Below, one piece after another: positions 37,944 to 47,049 of a DNA stretch of 64,000 nt. A program made the translations under genes and the position numbers. Position 1 is the first letter of the stretch. The number at the start of each line of letters is the position of its first letter. The notes beneath the pieces are model-generated. The model was given only the letters and a program-made list of their open reading frames with translations, was not told the DNA's origin and ran no database searches. Source of the stretch: Corynebacterium cystitidis (GTDB taxonomy: Bacteria > Actinomycetota > Actinomycetes > Mycobacteriales > Mycobacteriaceae); the NCBI RefSeq assembly GCF_900187295.1, contig NZ_LT906473.1, positions 2,108,001 to 2,172,000 on the forward strand, in the 5' to 3' direction.

Positions 37944-37971
37944 CCCCTTGTTGTTGGACATGGGGTCAGGT
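37938..37971. repeat. 10-bp inverted repeat at the end of the transposase fragment
   Basis: ACCTGACCCC (37938-37947) and GGGGTCAGGT (37962-37971) are perfect inverted copies around a 14-nt loop. It lies right where the transposase similarity stops, so it may be an element end or a terminator-like hairpin. Confidence 0.6.
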
Positions 37972-38299
37972 CCAATCGCCTCAATCGAGGAAACGGCATG
38001 GGATTGCCCCCGGCCTACCGGAGAATTTAACAGGACAGTTACCCGCGCGCCGGAACTCAACGAATCATCGGACGGATCCATACACGGAACACCCGCGTCG
38101 CAAAATAAAGCCTCAATGCTCTAGCGTCGTGGCGTATGTCTCGCACGCGATCAAGGCATACGCCCTCCGATCATCGAGCCTACGCGCAGTGGTACTCTCC
38201 GCGCCCATCTGGACGGATCGGCGCCGACTAATTCACGAACAGTCCGAAAATAAGCGGCACCCAGGCGCGCATCGGCAGAACCGCAAGGTACCCAAAAAT

Positions 38300-38360
38300 G
38301 AAGACCTCTCGCGTGGAGTGAGTATTTCCTTAAGATATCCACTCCATGCGAGAGGTCTTC
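38300..38360. repeat. 21-bp near-perfect inverted repeat (long hairpin)
   Basis: The arms at 38300-38320 and 38340-38360 are inverted copies with a single mismatch, each beginning GAAGACCTCTCGC, around a 19-nt AT-rich spacer. No U-run follows. It stands alone in a stretch (37950-38499) without a supported gene and is more like a small transposon or IS end-pair than a terminator. Confidence 0.75.
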
Positions 38361-38499
38361 GTAATGTCACCGATTTCCAAAAATGAGGAACTGCGCCACT
38401 TCAACTCGGTAGAACGAAAATGACAGGGCAAACAACGAAATATGTTTGCGCTCAATGCAATGGTCAGCATTCATTACGTCAGCCGTGATAGATATGCAA

Positions 38500-38787
38500 C
38501 TAGTTGATCATAACGTAAATCACTACCACGTAAATTACCGCAGCAAAGAAAGCGAAGAGTAAATAGGGCCAGTTCACTCGCCTTTTGGTTGCGCGTTTGC
38601 TTAACGGGAAAATGATCAAAAACAGTACGACAAATTTTATGGCATACGCCCAGTACGGGACATGCTCTTCCTGAAAAAGCGCAACATCAACACTTAACAA
38701 AAGGGCTAGAAAAAGGGAAAATAAGAGCTCCCTCCAATTTCCCCTTTTCCCCAAGTGCTCTTTTTCTGTCATACCTAATCCTGTCAT
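38500..38787 (-). CDS. Small three-helix membrane protein
   Basis: A 95-aa hypothetical membrane protein. Three hydrophobic helices: LLFSLFLALLLSVDVALF, WAYAIKFVVLFLIIFPL and YLLFAFFAAVIYVVVIYVM, with basic loops between. The start lies in a duplicated 15-bp unit so two start codons (38787 and 38772) have the same upstream context; the inner one gives 90 aa. I do not recognise the family. The neighbouring secreted-protein gene lies upstream in the same direction. Confidence 0.6.
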   Translation of the reverse strand: MTGLGMTEKEHLGKRGNWRELLFSLFLALLLSVDVALFQEEHVPYWAYAIKFVVLFLIIFPLSKRATKRRVNWPYLLFAFFAAVIYVVVIYVMIN

Positions 38788-38795
38788 ACCTAATC
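38766..38795. repeat. 15-bp tandem duplication carrying the start codon
   Basis: CTGTCATACCTAATC occurs twice in tandem (38766-38780, 38781-38795). On the minus strand each copy contains GATTAGGT-ATG, duplicating the start codon and its upstream context of the small membrane protein in frame. Confidence 0.85.
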
Positions 38796-38852
38796 CTTAG
38801 CAGCTAGCCATCGTAACTAGGCCACTGCCAGCCGCATGACACACTGCGACAC

Positions 38853-39347
38853 CTACTGCACCTCCGCCCCCAACGTTACAGGAACACATACGAGGATGTC
38901 CCAGCCACTCTGTATTCCCCATTTAACCCACTTGTTGTCGGTGCATGACTGGAGGGTCGCTCCATCCTCTACGACAAAAACATCCTGGTTTTCTTCATCG
39001 AGCACCAGGTGAGAGCCTTCCTGAAGCTCCGGCGTTAGCGCAATTAAAAGCTTTCCGCTTTCATCTAGGACCTCAACTTGCGCGCCGTTTAGTTGCAATT
39101 TGTCAGTGGGTTGCAGGTTGAACGAAAGACCGTTCACAGATGGGATGGCCTCAATCGACCGAGTTGCCTCTCCAGGGCGAGTGAAGGTCGCCTTATCTGC
39201 TGGTTTCGCAGAGTTTTGGGTTAGGGCTGTTGAACTCAGTCCTAGATTAAAACTAGGCGAGGAAGATGAAGCGTGTGCAGCGACGGGAGAAAGCGAGAAT
39301 ATAGCCAAAGACGAGGCAGCCGCTAGCCAAACTTTTGGTCGGATCAT
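38853..39347 (-). CDS. Hypothetical secreted protein
   Basis: A 164-aa exported protein. An N-terminal signal peptide (KVWLAAASSLAIFSLSPVAAHA) has a likely cleavage after AHA. A Ser-rich stretch follows, then a domain with many beta-type segments (GAQVEVLDESGKLLIAL; SHLVLDEENQDVFVVEDG) and two cysteines near the C-terminus (LQSC, ILVC) that could form a disulfide. I know no family for it. It is preceded by a very small hydrophobic ORF and may be cotranscribed with the downstream membrane protein. Confidence 0.6.
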   Translation of the reverse strand: MIRPKVWLAAASSLAIFSLSPVAAHASSSSPSFNLGLSSTALTQNSAKPADKATFTRPGEATRSIEAIPSVNGLSFNLQPTDKLQLNGAQVEVLDESGKLLIALTPELQEGSHLVLDEENQDVFVVEDGATLQSCTDNKWVKWGIQSGWDILVCVPVTLGAEVQ

Positions 39348-39404
39348 AAATTTACGCCCTTTGAAAGATATAGTAGAGTTTCGGCGGGCAAAATTAGAGT
39401 ATCA

Positions 39405-39533
39405 TTAGAGCTGTATCAATTCTTGAACTGCGACCGGTGTTCCCGCGACCAAGCCGACAGCCGCCGTTACCGCGACCACACCTCCGCTCAGAAGCGCGGA
39501 GATAAAGTGGCGCGGTGTTGCTTTGCTTTCCAT
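39405..39533 (-). CDS. Possible 42-aa hydrophobic peptide
   Basis: On the minus strand an ATG at 39533 opens a 42-aa frame, MESKATPRHFISALLSGGVV followed by AVTAAVGLVAGTPVAVQELI and QL. It has a basic start and one hydrophobic Ala/Val helix, like a small membrane or exported peptide. It lies just before the secreted-protein gene in the same direction. The ribosome-binding site is weak, so it could be fortuitous. Confidence 0.35.
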   Translation of the reverse strand: MESKATPRHFISALLSGGVVAVTAAVGLVAGTPVAVQELIQL

Positions 39534-39587
39534 AGGTGAAGCCTACCGAAACTAGTGTGCTACTACCACACTCCTACCACACAATCA

Positions 39588-39629
39588 GCGGGCTTAGCGC
39601 GGGCTTAGCGCAGGTTAGCGCAGGTTGGC
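39588..39629. repeat. Short imperfect tandem repeat (GGGCTTAGCGC type)
   Basis: GGGCTTAGCGC occurs twice and is followed by two shortened copies AGGTTAGCGC and AGGTTGGC. It lies upstream of the small hydrophobic ORF and next to the broken ATPase gene. Confidence 0.65.
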
Positions 39630-39746
39630 TCCGCAGCCACGGTTTTCCTCATTCAAGGCATACATTTTTCGTAGTTCGCCGCATACATTTTGCCTAAAAC
39701 ATGCTTTATAGTGGAGTTTTTTGCCTCACTTTTTATACTCAAGGCA

Positions 39747-41010
39747 ATGAATAATTCGTATGTACCCAGAGTGATCGATGAGCTTTTGGACGAGTACTCG
39801 CTGTACTTCCCGACAATTGCTCTCGAGGGCCCCAAGGGAGTTGGGAAGACGGAGACCGCCAGGCAGCGCGCTACCTCCGAGTTGCAGCTTGATATGCCAG
39901 CCACGGTCGAGATGCTCACCGCGTCCCCAGAATTGATTCTGGAGGCGGAGCCGGTGTTGCTTATTGATGAGTGGCAGCGTTATTTGCCGTCGTGGGATTT
40001 GGTGCGCCGCGCCGTCGATAATGGCGCAGCGCCCGGCACTTTTTTGCTGACCGGCAGCGCTTTCCCACCCCAAGGGGCAGCTATTCATTCGGGGGCGGGG
40101 CGGATCGACACTATCCGGATGCGCCCGTTTGGCGCCCAGGAACGCGGACTTGCTCCCTCAACCGTGACCTTGTCTGAGCTTTTCGACGAAACCCAGCCAC
40201 CCGTGTCCGCCACCGAAGTGGCAGTATCCGTGCAGGATTATGCGGCGGAGATTTGTCGGTCTGGGTTGCCCGGGATACGTAATCTTCCTGAGCGGGCTCG
40301 ACGGGTCCGTTTAGACACGTATCTGGAACGGTTGGCCACGCATGAGTTCCCAGAAAATGGTTTGAATGTGCGCAATCCGGGGTCGGTGTTGAGGTGGCTA
40401 ACAGCTTATGCTCGTGCCACTGCCCAGACAACGAGCTATACGGAAATCCTTGACCTGGCAACACCCGGCGAAGCAGACAAACCCTCTCGCTCAACTGCAG
40501 ACAAATACCGGACACTGCTTGAACAGTTAATGATCCTCGAGCCTTTGCCCCGCGTGGATTCCTGATTCGAGTGGTTTTCCTGCGGTAAACAAATCCCCCA
40601 AGCACCACCTGTGCGATCCCGCTTTGGCTGCTCGGTTAATCGGCGCTTATCCACGGGCACTCGCAAGTGGGGATCCGCAGCAAGCACAACTGTTTGCGCA
40701 GCTTTTTGAATCTTTTGTTGTCCTGACTGCCCGGGTGGCGGCGGAGGCTTTCGGTGGCAAAGCATTCCATCTACGCACCCGTCAGGGCAACCATGAAGTG
40801 GATCTATTGATTGAAGACACCAATAAACACATCGTCGGCATCGAAGTGAAAGTCTCTCCCGCAGTCAAAGACGACGATGTCCGCCACCTCGTATGGCTGC
40901 GCGATCAACTAGGTTCTCGCTGGTCTGGCGGAGTGGTTGTCCATGCTGGCGCTCACCTTTATCAGCGCAGCGACGGGATCTGGGTTGTCCCCCTTGCCAC
41001 CTTCGGATGA
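39747..41010 (+). pseudogene. DUF4143-family AAA ATPase, frameshifted
   Basis: Two frames together make one protein. The N-terminal part (start MNNSYVPRVIDELLDEY, 39747; an earlier in-frame ATG is at 39690) has a P-loop, LEGPKGVGKTETAR, and a Walker B LLIDEWQRYLPSWDLV; it ends at 40565. The C-terminal part continues in the next frame as AWIPDSSGFPAV...LCDPALAARLIGAY and ends with the DUF4143 domain (NHEVDLLIEDTNKHIVGIEVK, then GGVVVHAG). The shift is at a C4 run (40548-40551), where three C would restore the frame. Members are large-family ATPases of uncertain role. Confidence 0.75.
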
Positions 41011-41494
41011 TGAGGCGCTTAAGCGTGCTGTTGCTGGTGATATCCCAGTCAAACGCATCCGGTATGTTGACCTGAAAGCACCGAACAAGAAAGTCAACTA
41101 CGCCCTAGCAGAAAAACACACGGCGATGGCCGGTATCAAAGGCTATGAAACCTCACGTACCGACCTGACTGCTGAGCAGGTTATTGGGGCCTACCGGCAG
41201 TTATTCAAAATCGAGAAATCCTTCCAGATGGCGAAACCCGACCTGAAAGCACGCCCCATCTACGCCAGGCTCGAAGACTCCATCCAAGCACACCTAACCA
41301 TCGTGATGTGCGCAATGGCCGTCGGACACGTTCTTGAACAGACTTCAGGGCTATCACTAAAACGATTAGTGCGGACCTTAAAGAAGTACCGCAGCTTCAC
41401 CATCAACGTTGCCGGCCAAACCATCCACGCTCGAACCCCAATCCCCACCGAAATCAAACACATCATCGACAAACTCCCAAAAATGTCGTACTAA
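41011..41494 (+). pseudogene. Transposase fragment, IS1634-like (C-terminal part)
   Basis: About 155 residues matching the C-terminal part of the same transposase type as at 37.5 kb: IRYVDLKAPNKKVNYALAEK, EQVIGAYRQLFKIEKSFQMA, and KPDLKARPIYARLEDSIQAH. It ends naturally at KLPKMSY. The part before residue 10 of the match is lost, and the reading frame opens inside the neighbouring ATPase gene. The IEKSFQMAKPDLKARP block carries the glutamate expected of the DDE catalytic triad. Confidence 0.8.
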
Positions 41495-41569
41495 AATGAG
41501 CCAAGTCAGGTGACAAATTTCTTCGCCTGCGCTACCCTGCAAGGACACTAAACTTTTCGGGGGGTTCTT

Positions 41570-42949
41570 GTGTTTAATGTCGAGACCATCAACAGCGTTC
41601 CACGCATAGATCGAGGTTTATTTAGCCCAGGCGGTAATCCACCTACTGTTTTTCATGAGCTTAGTCGCAAACGTGATTCGGCTGACATACTGTTTAACGC
41701 AGATGATGATTTACGCTCGGTAGAACTTGGAACATTCGACGGTGAAATGGGCAGGCTCTACCGTACCTTCGCCTGTCAGTACTATCCGCAGCTCTTAACA
41801 CGCGCACGAGAAGTGTTGGAACAGGCAGTTGGAGCTGTGGGCACCTACGCCTGTAAATCCGAAAGCATCGTCGCTGACCTAGATCGTCTCCGTGATGACG
41901 AAGCTAATATCCGCGAGCGGTTAAAAACCGACGCTGCTGCTAATGATCAAGCTGCACGAGAAGTCTTGAATGCCTCTACTGCTTCTGCCCAGTCAGCTGC
42001 ATTCGACACCTATACAACAGCCAACGCGACTTATCATGCCACACTGCGTGAATGGAACGGCTGTGTACAATCTGCTCAGGATCTATTGGATGATCTTGAT
42101 GATGCTGCCAAGTCAGCCAAAGATGAGATTGCCGCGTTAGAAGAACCGGACTTTAATGTCTACAGTGGCCATGCTGGTCAACCACAAGCCGATGACGACG
42201 ATAGTCATGCGGTACTATACGTCAATACTGATGACCTGGATGCTGCTGGGGCAACGATTAGTACTATTGCTGACTCAATAAATGATGGGATTGCAGGGTT
42301 TAATGGGATCGTCGGGTGCGATAGAAGAGCAGGCTTCGATCTAGAGACAAAGTTTAATGTTTTAGAGGGTTTGTGGTCTACAGCACTGAAAGCCCTATTT
42401 AGGAAAATAAAGAAACTTGGCCAGTCTGGGTGCCATATCGCCACCGAGATTGAGCAGGCTGAGAAAGGCAATGCCGACCGTTTTATCGCACCAGAAAACG
42501 ATATACCTAATGGGATCTGGGCTGGTTTCTCTCGAGCGACTGAAGATTATTTTCGTTCACTAGCCGCATCGCCCGACGAATTTATTGCAGAATCCGGCCG
42601 GTTGGCATCACGCGTTTTTTCTCCTATTGGGCCGACGTTAGACGTTGCCTCGACATTCAAGGATATCCGCGACGGTGAAGATGTTGATATTGCGATCATT
42701 TCCTCGGCAGCAGGTTCTTCAGCTCCGGCTCTCGTGGCAGGCGTAGGCGCGATCGCTGGGGCTCGCTTCGGGTTAGTGGGAGGTCCAGGAGGTACGGCCA
42801 TGGGTGCTACGGCAGGAGGAGTGGTCGGGGCAGCAGGCGGTGGCGCCTTCTCTGGCGCTGTCAACGAATCAGTCGAGTACTTACTAGAACGCAACCGCTA
42901 CGGCCAATGGGATGACCTGCACCACAAGAACTACGTCAAGGAACAATAG
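41570..42949 (+). CDS. Large helical protein, candidate T7SS-type secreted protein
   Basis: A 459-aa protein, start GTG at 41570. Residues about 40-200 are a long helical hairpin region: GEMGRLYRTFACQYYPQLLT, then EVLEQAVGAVGTYACKSESI, followed by AANDQAAREVLNASTASAQS and WNGCVQSAQDLLDDLDDAAK, which resembles the N-terminal part of actinobacterial putative T7SS-secreted or LXG/WXG-like proteins. The C-terminal part has a glycine-rich, zipper-like hydrophobic stretch (GAIAGARFGLVGGPGGTAMG) and a short charged tail. No recognisable nuclease or other toxin domain is present. The membrane-protein gene follows after 2 bp. The assignment is by layout only. Confidence 0.55.
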   Translation: MFNVETINSVPRIDRGLFSPGGNPPTVFHELSRKRDSADILFNADDDLRSVELGTFDGEMGRLYRTFACQYYPQLLTRAREVLEQAVGAVGTYACKSESIVADLDRLRDDEANIRERLKTDAAANDQAAREVLNASTASAQSAAFDTYTTANATYHATLREWNGCVQSAQDLLDDLDDAAKSAKDEIAALEEPDFNVYSGHAGQPQADDDDSHAVLYVNTDDLDAAGATISTIADSINDGIAGFNGIVGCDRRAGFDLETKFNVLEGLWSTALKALFRKIKKLGQSGCHIATEIEQAEKGNADRFIAPENDIPNGIWAGFSRATEDYFRSLAASPDEFIAESGRLASRVFSPIGPTLDVASTFKDIRDGEDVDIAIISSAAGSSAPALVAGVGAIAGARFGLVGGPGGTAMGATAGGVVGAAGGGAFSGAVNESVEYLLERNRYGQWDDLHHKNYVKEQ

Positions 42950-42951
42950 CG

Positions 42952-43680
42952 ATGCAATACTGGGACTATTCGCGAGTGCGTAGACGCGCAATCGTTTTAT
43001 GGTGGTTCTCAACACCTATAACGATGATCATGTTCCCGGCTGCCGGATGGTTAGGGTGGTACATCGAACCGTCGCCTAGCCGACTCGTCGCTTTAATCCT
43101 TTTACCAGTGAGTTTAGCGGTGGCATCCTTACCCTCCAGTCTTCACCTGTTTATTAACCGGCCTGTTCCGCGCCTCGGTTTTCTTTTTCCCACTGCACGC
43201 TGGGAAGGCGACGTTTTAACATGGGAAGAGCGCCCTTCCTTGATTTTTATTTCCAAAATATCAGGATTTATTACTGTCGCCTCCCTGCTATATCTCATTT
43301 CAGTGTTTCCTCGCTACACTGTCTTTAGCATAGTTACGACAATAGTGATTGGGGTTCTCCTACTTTTTTGGTCGCACGCCCCGAAGCGTGTTATTGCTAC
43401 ACCCGGCTATGTCCGGCACACTCATGTGTGGCGGGGACGCACCGACATTCACGCCTCGGGGCCTAACGGGATCCGCTGGATCTACTCCCACGAAGCATCC
43501 TTACCTGCCATTGGCGGGCCGATGCTCGTACCTTATGGCGACCTTCAACGAACCATTAACAATGAACCCGCACCTCTGCGCCCCTTCGGAATCAACATTT
43601 TCCCATTCACCAACGCAGACCGCACTGAGGTCATCGCTTGGTTACGTGGTGAAACAACCACCGCACCGACCCTGCGCTAG
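42952..43680 (+). CDS. Membrane protein paired with the T7SS-type gene
   Basis: A 242-aa protein starting MQYWDYSRVRRRAIVLWWF. Two helices near the N-terminus (STPITMIMFPAAGWLGWYI; LVALILLPVSLAVASL) and two further hydrophobic segments (SKISGFITVASLLYLISVF; TVFSIVTTIVIGVLLLFW) precede a soluble C-terminal half of about 110 residues. It begins 2 bp after the upstream stop codon, with an AAGGAAC site, so the two are cotranslated. It could be an immunity or assembly partner (inference). Confidence 0.6.
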   Translation: MQYWDYSRVRRRAIVLWWFSTPITMIMFPAAGWLGWYIEPSPSRLVALILLPVSLAVASLPSSLHLFINRPVPRLGFLFPTARWEGDVLTWEERPSLIFISKISGFITVASLLYLISVFPRYTVFSIVTTIVIGVLLLFWSHAPKRVIATPGYVRHTHVWRGRTDIHASGPNGIRWIYSHEASLPAIGGPMLVPYGDLQRTINNEPAPLRPFGINIFPFTNADRTEVIAWLRGETTTAPTLR

Positions 43681-43706
43681 ACCATAAACTGAAGATTTTT
43701 CTCTAC

Positions 43707-46214
43707 TCACCCCGCCGTAATCTCCTCCCACACCTCCAGGTAAGCAGGGTCTTTATAGTGGTGGACATAATCTTCAAGCTGTTCGAGTGCGTATCGAGCA
43801 GAAAGCGTGTCTCCGGCTGCTTGGGTGCGTTGCAGGAGAGATTCCAGGATCAAGGAGGCTTCCCGGTGCATCCCTGACTGGGCGAAAGCAGACGCCTGGC
43901 TGCACATCACTACACGCACATAAAAAGTGTCACGTGCCCCTTGCGTAAACTTTGCTGACCACGACGTGAATTCTCGCACTAACGTCCACGCCCCGCGTTC
44001 CTCTAATTTAGGCGCAACATCCAGTACCAGTCTCGCCATGAGAGTATGGAATTCCTCATCGCCTGTCGCCGACCACTCTTCAGCACTTTCTTGTAACTGT
44101 TTAAACTTTTCGGGCCACTGTTCGTCGAAAAGCTCGTCGATTAAGGCTGAAGCCATCCGTACCCCCGCTGCCCGTCCCATAAAAATACTGCGCAAGCTAA
44201 GACCGGGAGTGTCCAGGTTGATCGAATCGTTATAACGAGCAGCCAGGTTATACTCTTCGGCATCGCAATAGGCCTCAACAATCAAACCCAACAAAAAAGT
44301 TTCGGTGTCATAGTCACCGAGGCCATAGGCAAGGTAAGCGGCCTCGTGTAGTCTGTCAGCTGCTTCTCGGTAGTTATACATTTGGATCAGCGCGCTATGG
44401 CTTTGTCGGAAAAGCCGGATGCGGGCCCTATCAGGATCCTTCGCCACACTCGGATCCGCAGCCACAGAACGAATTGTGTGATCGTTTGCCACTTTGGCGT
44501 CCAAGAAACGGCGACTGTTAAAGGCAGCCTCAAAAAGACCGTCGCTCATCCTGTAGTTGCCGAAACCACTTCCCATCAGCCCCATCGCATAGGAAAGGCA
44601 AGCATGGGTCAAGCCACTGTCTTTTTCGCCGCGAAACTGTAGTCCCTCCGCAAGATTGATCGACAACCCAACAGCAGCGTCGGGGGAAACCCCCGCCAGC
44701 ACAGGTAGGGCGCGCACCGCTGTGGCATGGACAGGGCGATTGTAGCGAGTGGCACCGTTGAGCAGCTCCAATTCTATAAAGGTGCGAACCTGCTTATCGG
44801 TAGCCGGATCATTGGCAATCTGCTCCAACTTCACAGCAGCTTCTTCACCACGGAATTGCTCCTCGCTGTGCATGTCACTCAACAGACTGGGTAAATCCTC
44901 CGACTCAGCAATATAGGAAGGCAGCTGCGCAGTCTCGTCGCTAAGCTCAAACAGGTAGTTGATCACCGACAATAGCTCAGGATCAACCTCAAAACCAAGG
45001 TCCGGGTAAGCAGGAAGGTTAACCACCCCGGTCAGTGAATCGACAACAGTGCCCCGAAAATACCATGACTCCAGTTCAGGTACCTCGTAATCGGACTCCA
45101 GCTCACTCATCCGGTGGTTGGTGCCATTGCGCCGATCAAATTTTTCGGCTTCCTGCCGCGCCGGAACCATAAATTTTTCATACAGGGCACTACAGGTCAC
45201 CTGCTGCGGGTCAACTCGCAGTTCGCGCTGCCACCGGGGCGAGCCGAAACGCCCGAGTTCACGCTGGCCAAACCCGTGCCGGGTGGCTGCCCGGCAAAAC
45301 AGGGCGAGTTCGCGAACATGGGAGGTGGGGTCCTCGATAATGCCTTCCGTTTGTTCCACTAAGGCCAACGCTTGCTCCCCTAATCCCCCATTCATCAGGA
45401 ACCGCGCTACCTGAAGGATCGGGCCTAAGTGCAGACCGTCCCGCCCAACAGACACCTGCAGAACATGCCGAGCCCGACTGACCAACGCGTTCAGATCACT
45501 GAACTGCGACATGTAGGCCAACGACTGTGCGTACACCACCGAAGGCAAATAGCCGATACCCGCCCCGACCTGAGTTAATTTATCCAGTAAGGCCTCTGCC
45601 CGCGCTAAATCACCTGTTTCCATGTAGGCCATAATCGCCGAATCATGGCGGTGCAACCAGGTATGAAGATCATCTTCCGGGGCATTAGTGAGGAACTGAT
45701 CTAGTTTGTCCAACACCTTTTCAGGTGCATCCATGGACTGATGGCAAGAAATGAGCATATGGAGCTTCTCATCCTCATCAGCCGCATAGCGCTGCGCTAA
45801 TTCCAGGCCTTCGAACACAGTTTTACGGGAAATATCGGCATTATACGGCAGGTTGGTCAGGAACCTAACCTGCTCTAACAACACATTGTGCAACTGTCTA
45901 CCCTGCGCGTCCACCAACTCAACTGATCCCGGTGCAGCCTGCGGATGAGCCGGGAAACGTGCCGGGTCTGACTCATGCAACGCAAGTAAATCCTTCACTT
46001 CAGCAAAATGCCCCGCCTGATCCGTGAGATTGCGCGCCGGCAGAATACCCAAGCGGACCCGATACGCCATCACATCAGCATCGGGACTATTTAAGGCAGT
46101 GAGCTTTTCGACGAGCCCCTCGCCGCCCTGGATTAAAGCAGCATCAGTCAGCTCCCTACGGGACCACGCATCCATCATCTCCGTGAAAGCAAATTCCAGT
46201 TCATGCAACTCCAT
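43707..46214 (-). CDS. Large helical-repeat (TPR-like) protein
   Basis: An 835-aa protein from MELHELEFAFTEMMDA (46214); the open frame extends further upstream but that part is the antisense of another remnant. The sequence is almost all alpha-helical with repeat-like helix pairs such as LARAEALLDKLTQVGAGIGY and YREAADRLHEAAYLAYGLGD, and HREASLILESLLQRTQAAGD, fitting a TPR-type solenoid. No catalytic domain or signal peptide is seen. It is convergent with the paired membrane-protein gene. Function unknown; a cytoplasmic scaffold or a regulator is possible. Confidence 0.6.
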   Translation of the reverse strand: MELHELEFAFTEMMDAWSRRELTDAALIQGGEGLVEKLTALNSPDADVMAYRVRLGILPARNLTDQAGHFAEVKDLLALHESDPARFPAHPQAAPGSVELVDAQGRQLHNVLLEQVRFLTNLPYNADISRKTVFEGLELAQRYAADEDEKLHMLISCHQSMDAPEKVLDKLDQFLTNAPEDDLHTWLHRHDSAIMAYMETGDLARAEALLDKLTQVGAGIGYLPSVVYAQSLAYMSQFSDLNALVSRARHVLQVSVGRDGLHLGPILQVARFLMNGGLGEQALALVEQTEGIIEDPTSHVRELALFCRAATRHGFGQRELGRFGSPRWQRELRVDPQQVTCSALYEKFMVPARQEAEKFDRRNGTNHRMSELESDYEVPELESWYFRGTVVDSLTGVVNLPAYPDLGFEVDPELLSVINYLFELSDETAQLPSYIAESEDLPSLLSDMHSEEQFRGEEAAVKLEQIANDPATDKQVRTFIELELLNGATRYNRPVHATAVRALPVLAGVSPDAAVGLSINLAEGLQFRGEKDSGLTHACLSYAMGLMGSGFGNYRMSDGLFEAAFNSRRFLDAKVANDHTIRSVAADPSVAKDPDRARIRLFRQSHSALIQMYNYREAADRLHEAAYLAYGLGDYDTETFLLGLIVEAYCDAEEYNLAARYNDSINLDTPGLSLRSIFMGRAAGVRMASALIDELFDEQWPEKFKQLQESAEEWSATGDEEFHTLMARLVLDVAPKLEERGAWTLVREFTSWSAKFTQGARDTFYVRVVMCSQASAFAQSGMHREASLILESLLQRTQAAGDTLSARYALEQLEDYVHHYKDPAYLEVWEEITAG

Positions 46215-46240
46215 GGAAGCCAGACTAATACGACTAGGAG

Positions 46241-46385
46241 CTAATAGTGCGCTCCGGTTTCCACGAGCAGCACCCCGGCCATCACCAACACCACACCAAA
46301 GCCCATCACCCAGGTAAAACGCTCCCCAAAAACGATCCGCCCAATCACTGCTGTCAGAGCAACGCCCGCGTGGACGCATCCATCA
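46241..46385 (-). pseudogene. C-terminal remnant of an SMR-type small multidrug transporter
   Basis: On the minus strand, in a frame different from the 835-aa gene, AGVALTAVIGRIVFGERFTW is followed by VMGFGVVLVMAGVLLVETGA and a stop at 46241. This matches the last two helices of SMR (EmrE-like) proteins. The first two helices and the Glu-14-type residue are missing, so it is a 5'-truncated remnant. Confidence 0.65.
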
Positions 46386-46399
46386 TAAATTCAGGAGGC

Positions 46400-46659
46400 C
46401 ATCAGATTCAGAGAGGGCGCGTTGCCTGATGATCTCGCCACCGATCGCGACAACCGGGATTTCTGACATGCCTGCCAGCCTTGTAGGCCCGGGTGGTGCC
46501 CACGATCTTCATACTGACAATTTCATACTGTCAATGTGGACGCGCTTCGGCGGCGCGTCGACCACATACTCCCATCCTGGACCTACGCGCGAGCGGCCGC
46601 CTGCCCGCTACCAGTCGATGCGCCGGTGACATTTGCTACTTTTGCTCTGTGCTCATACC
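46400..46659. other. Gap with decayed sequence
   Basis: Short minus-strand frames (for example YVVDAPPKRVHIDSMKL and SEIPVVAIGGEIIRQRAL) may be leftover gene ends but I cannot place them in a family. No intact gene, ribosome-binding site or terminator is visible. Confidence 0.4.
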
Positions 46660-47049
46660 TCACAGGTTAGGTGGCGTCGCGGCCAACTGACGCAGTCTTG
46701 CTGCGATCGCCTCCACATCCGGGTGGTGCGTGGCAACCTCAACCATTGGGTCAAACCACTGGTCATCAGAAATAGAACGGTCATCCACCCCGTATGACCT
46801 CAGCAGCAGGGACACTAACAGAACACCGAGCCGTTTGTTACCGTCCAACAAGGGATGGCTGGACTCGATGCTGTCGAGCAGCGCCCCCGCCTTGTGCCAA
46901 ACATCCGCGTACAGCTCCTCGCCGGCGAAGGTTACCCATGGCCTATCCAGTGCAGACGCCAGAAGTCCCCAATCCCTGGCATGAAACCCGTGGTCTTCAA
47001 GCCAGGGACGTAAGGCCTCTAACCGAAACAGATCCCGTGGTTCTGTCAT
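46660..47049 (-). CDS. doc: Doc-like Fic-fold toxin
   Basis: A 129-aa protein of the Doc/Fic family. The active-site motif HPLLDGNKR is at residues 65-73, close to the canonical HPFxDGNKR, with the catalytic His and the phosphate-binding GNKR intact. Doc phosphorylates and inactivates elongation factor Tu; this one could do the same. It overlaps the antitoxin stop codon by 4 bp. Confidence 0.87.
   Translation of the reverse strand: MTEPRDLFRLEALRPWLEDHGFHARDWGLLASALDRPWVTFAGEELYADVWHKAGALLDSIESSHPLLDGNKRLGVLLVSLLLRSYGVDDRSISDDQWFDPMVEVATHHPDVEAIAARLRQLAATPPNL

Noticed and set aside
38151..38342. Minus-strand 63-codon frame ending in the long inverted repeat
   Set aside because: No start context, starts inside the hairpin arm, no similarity recognised.
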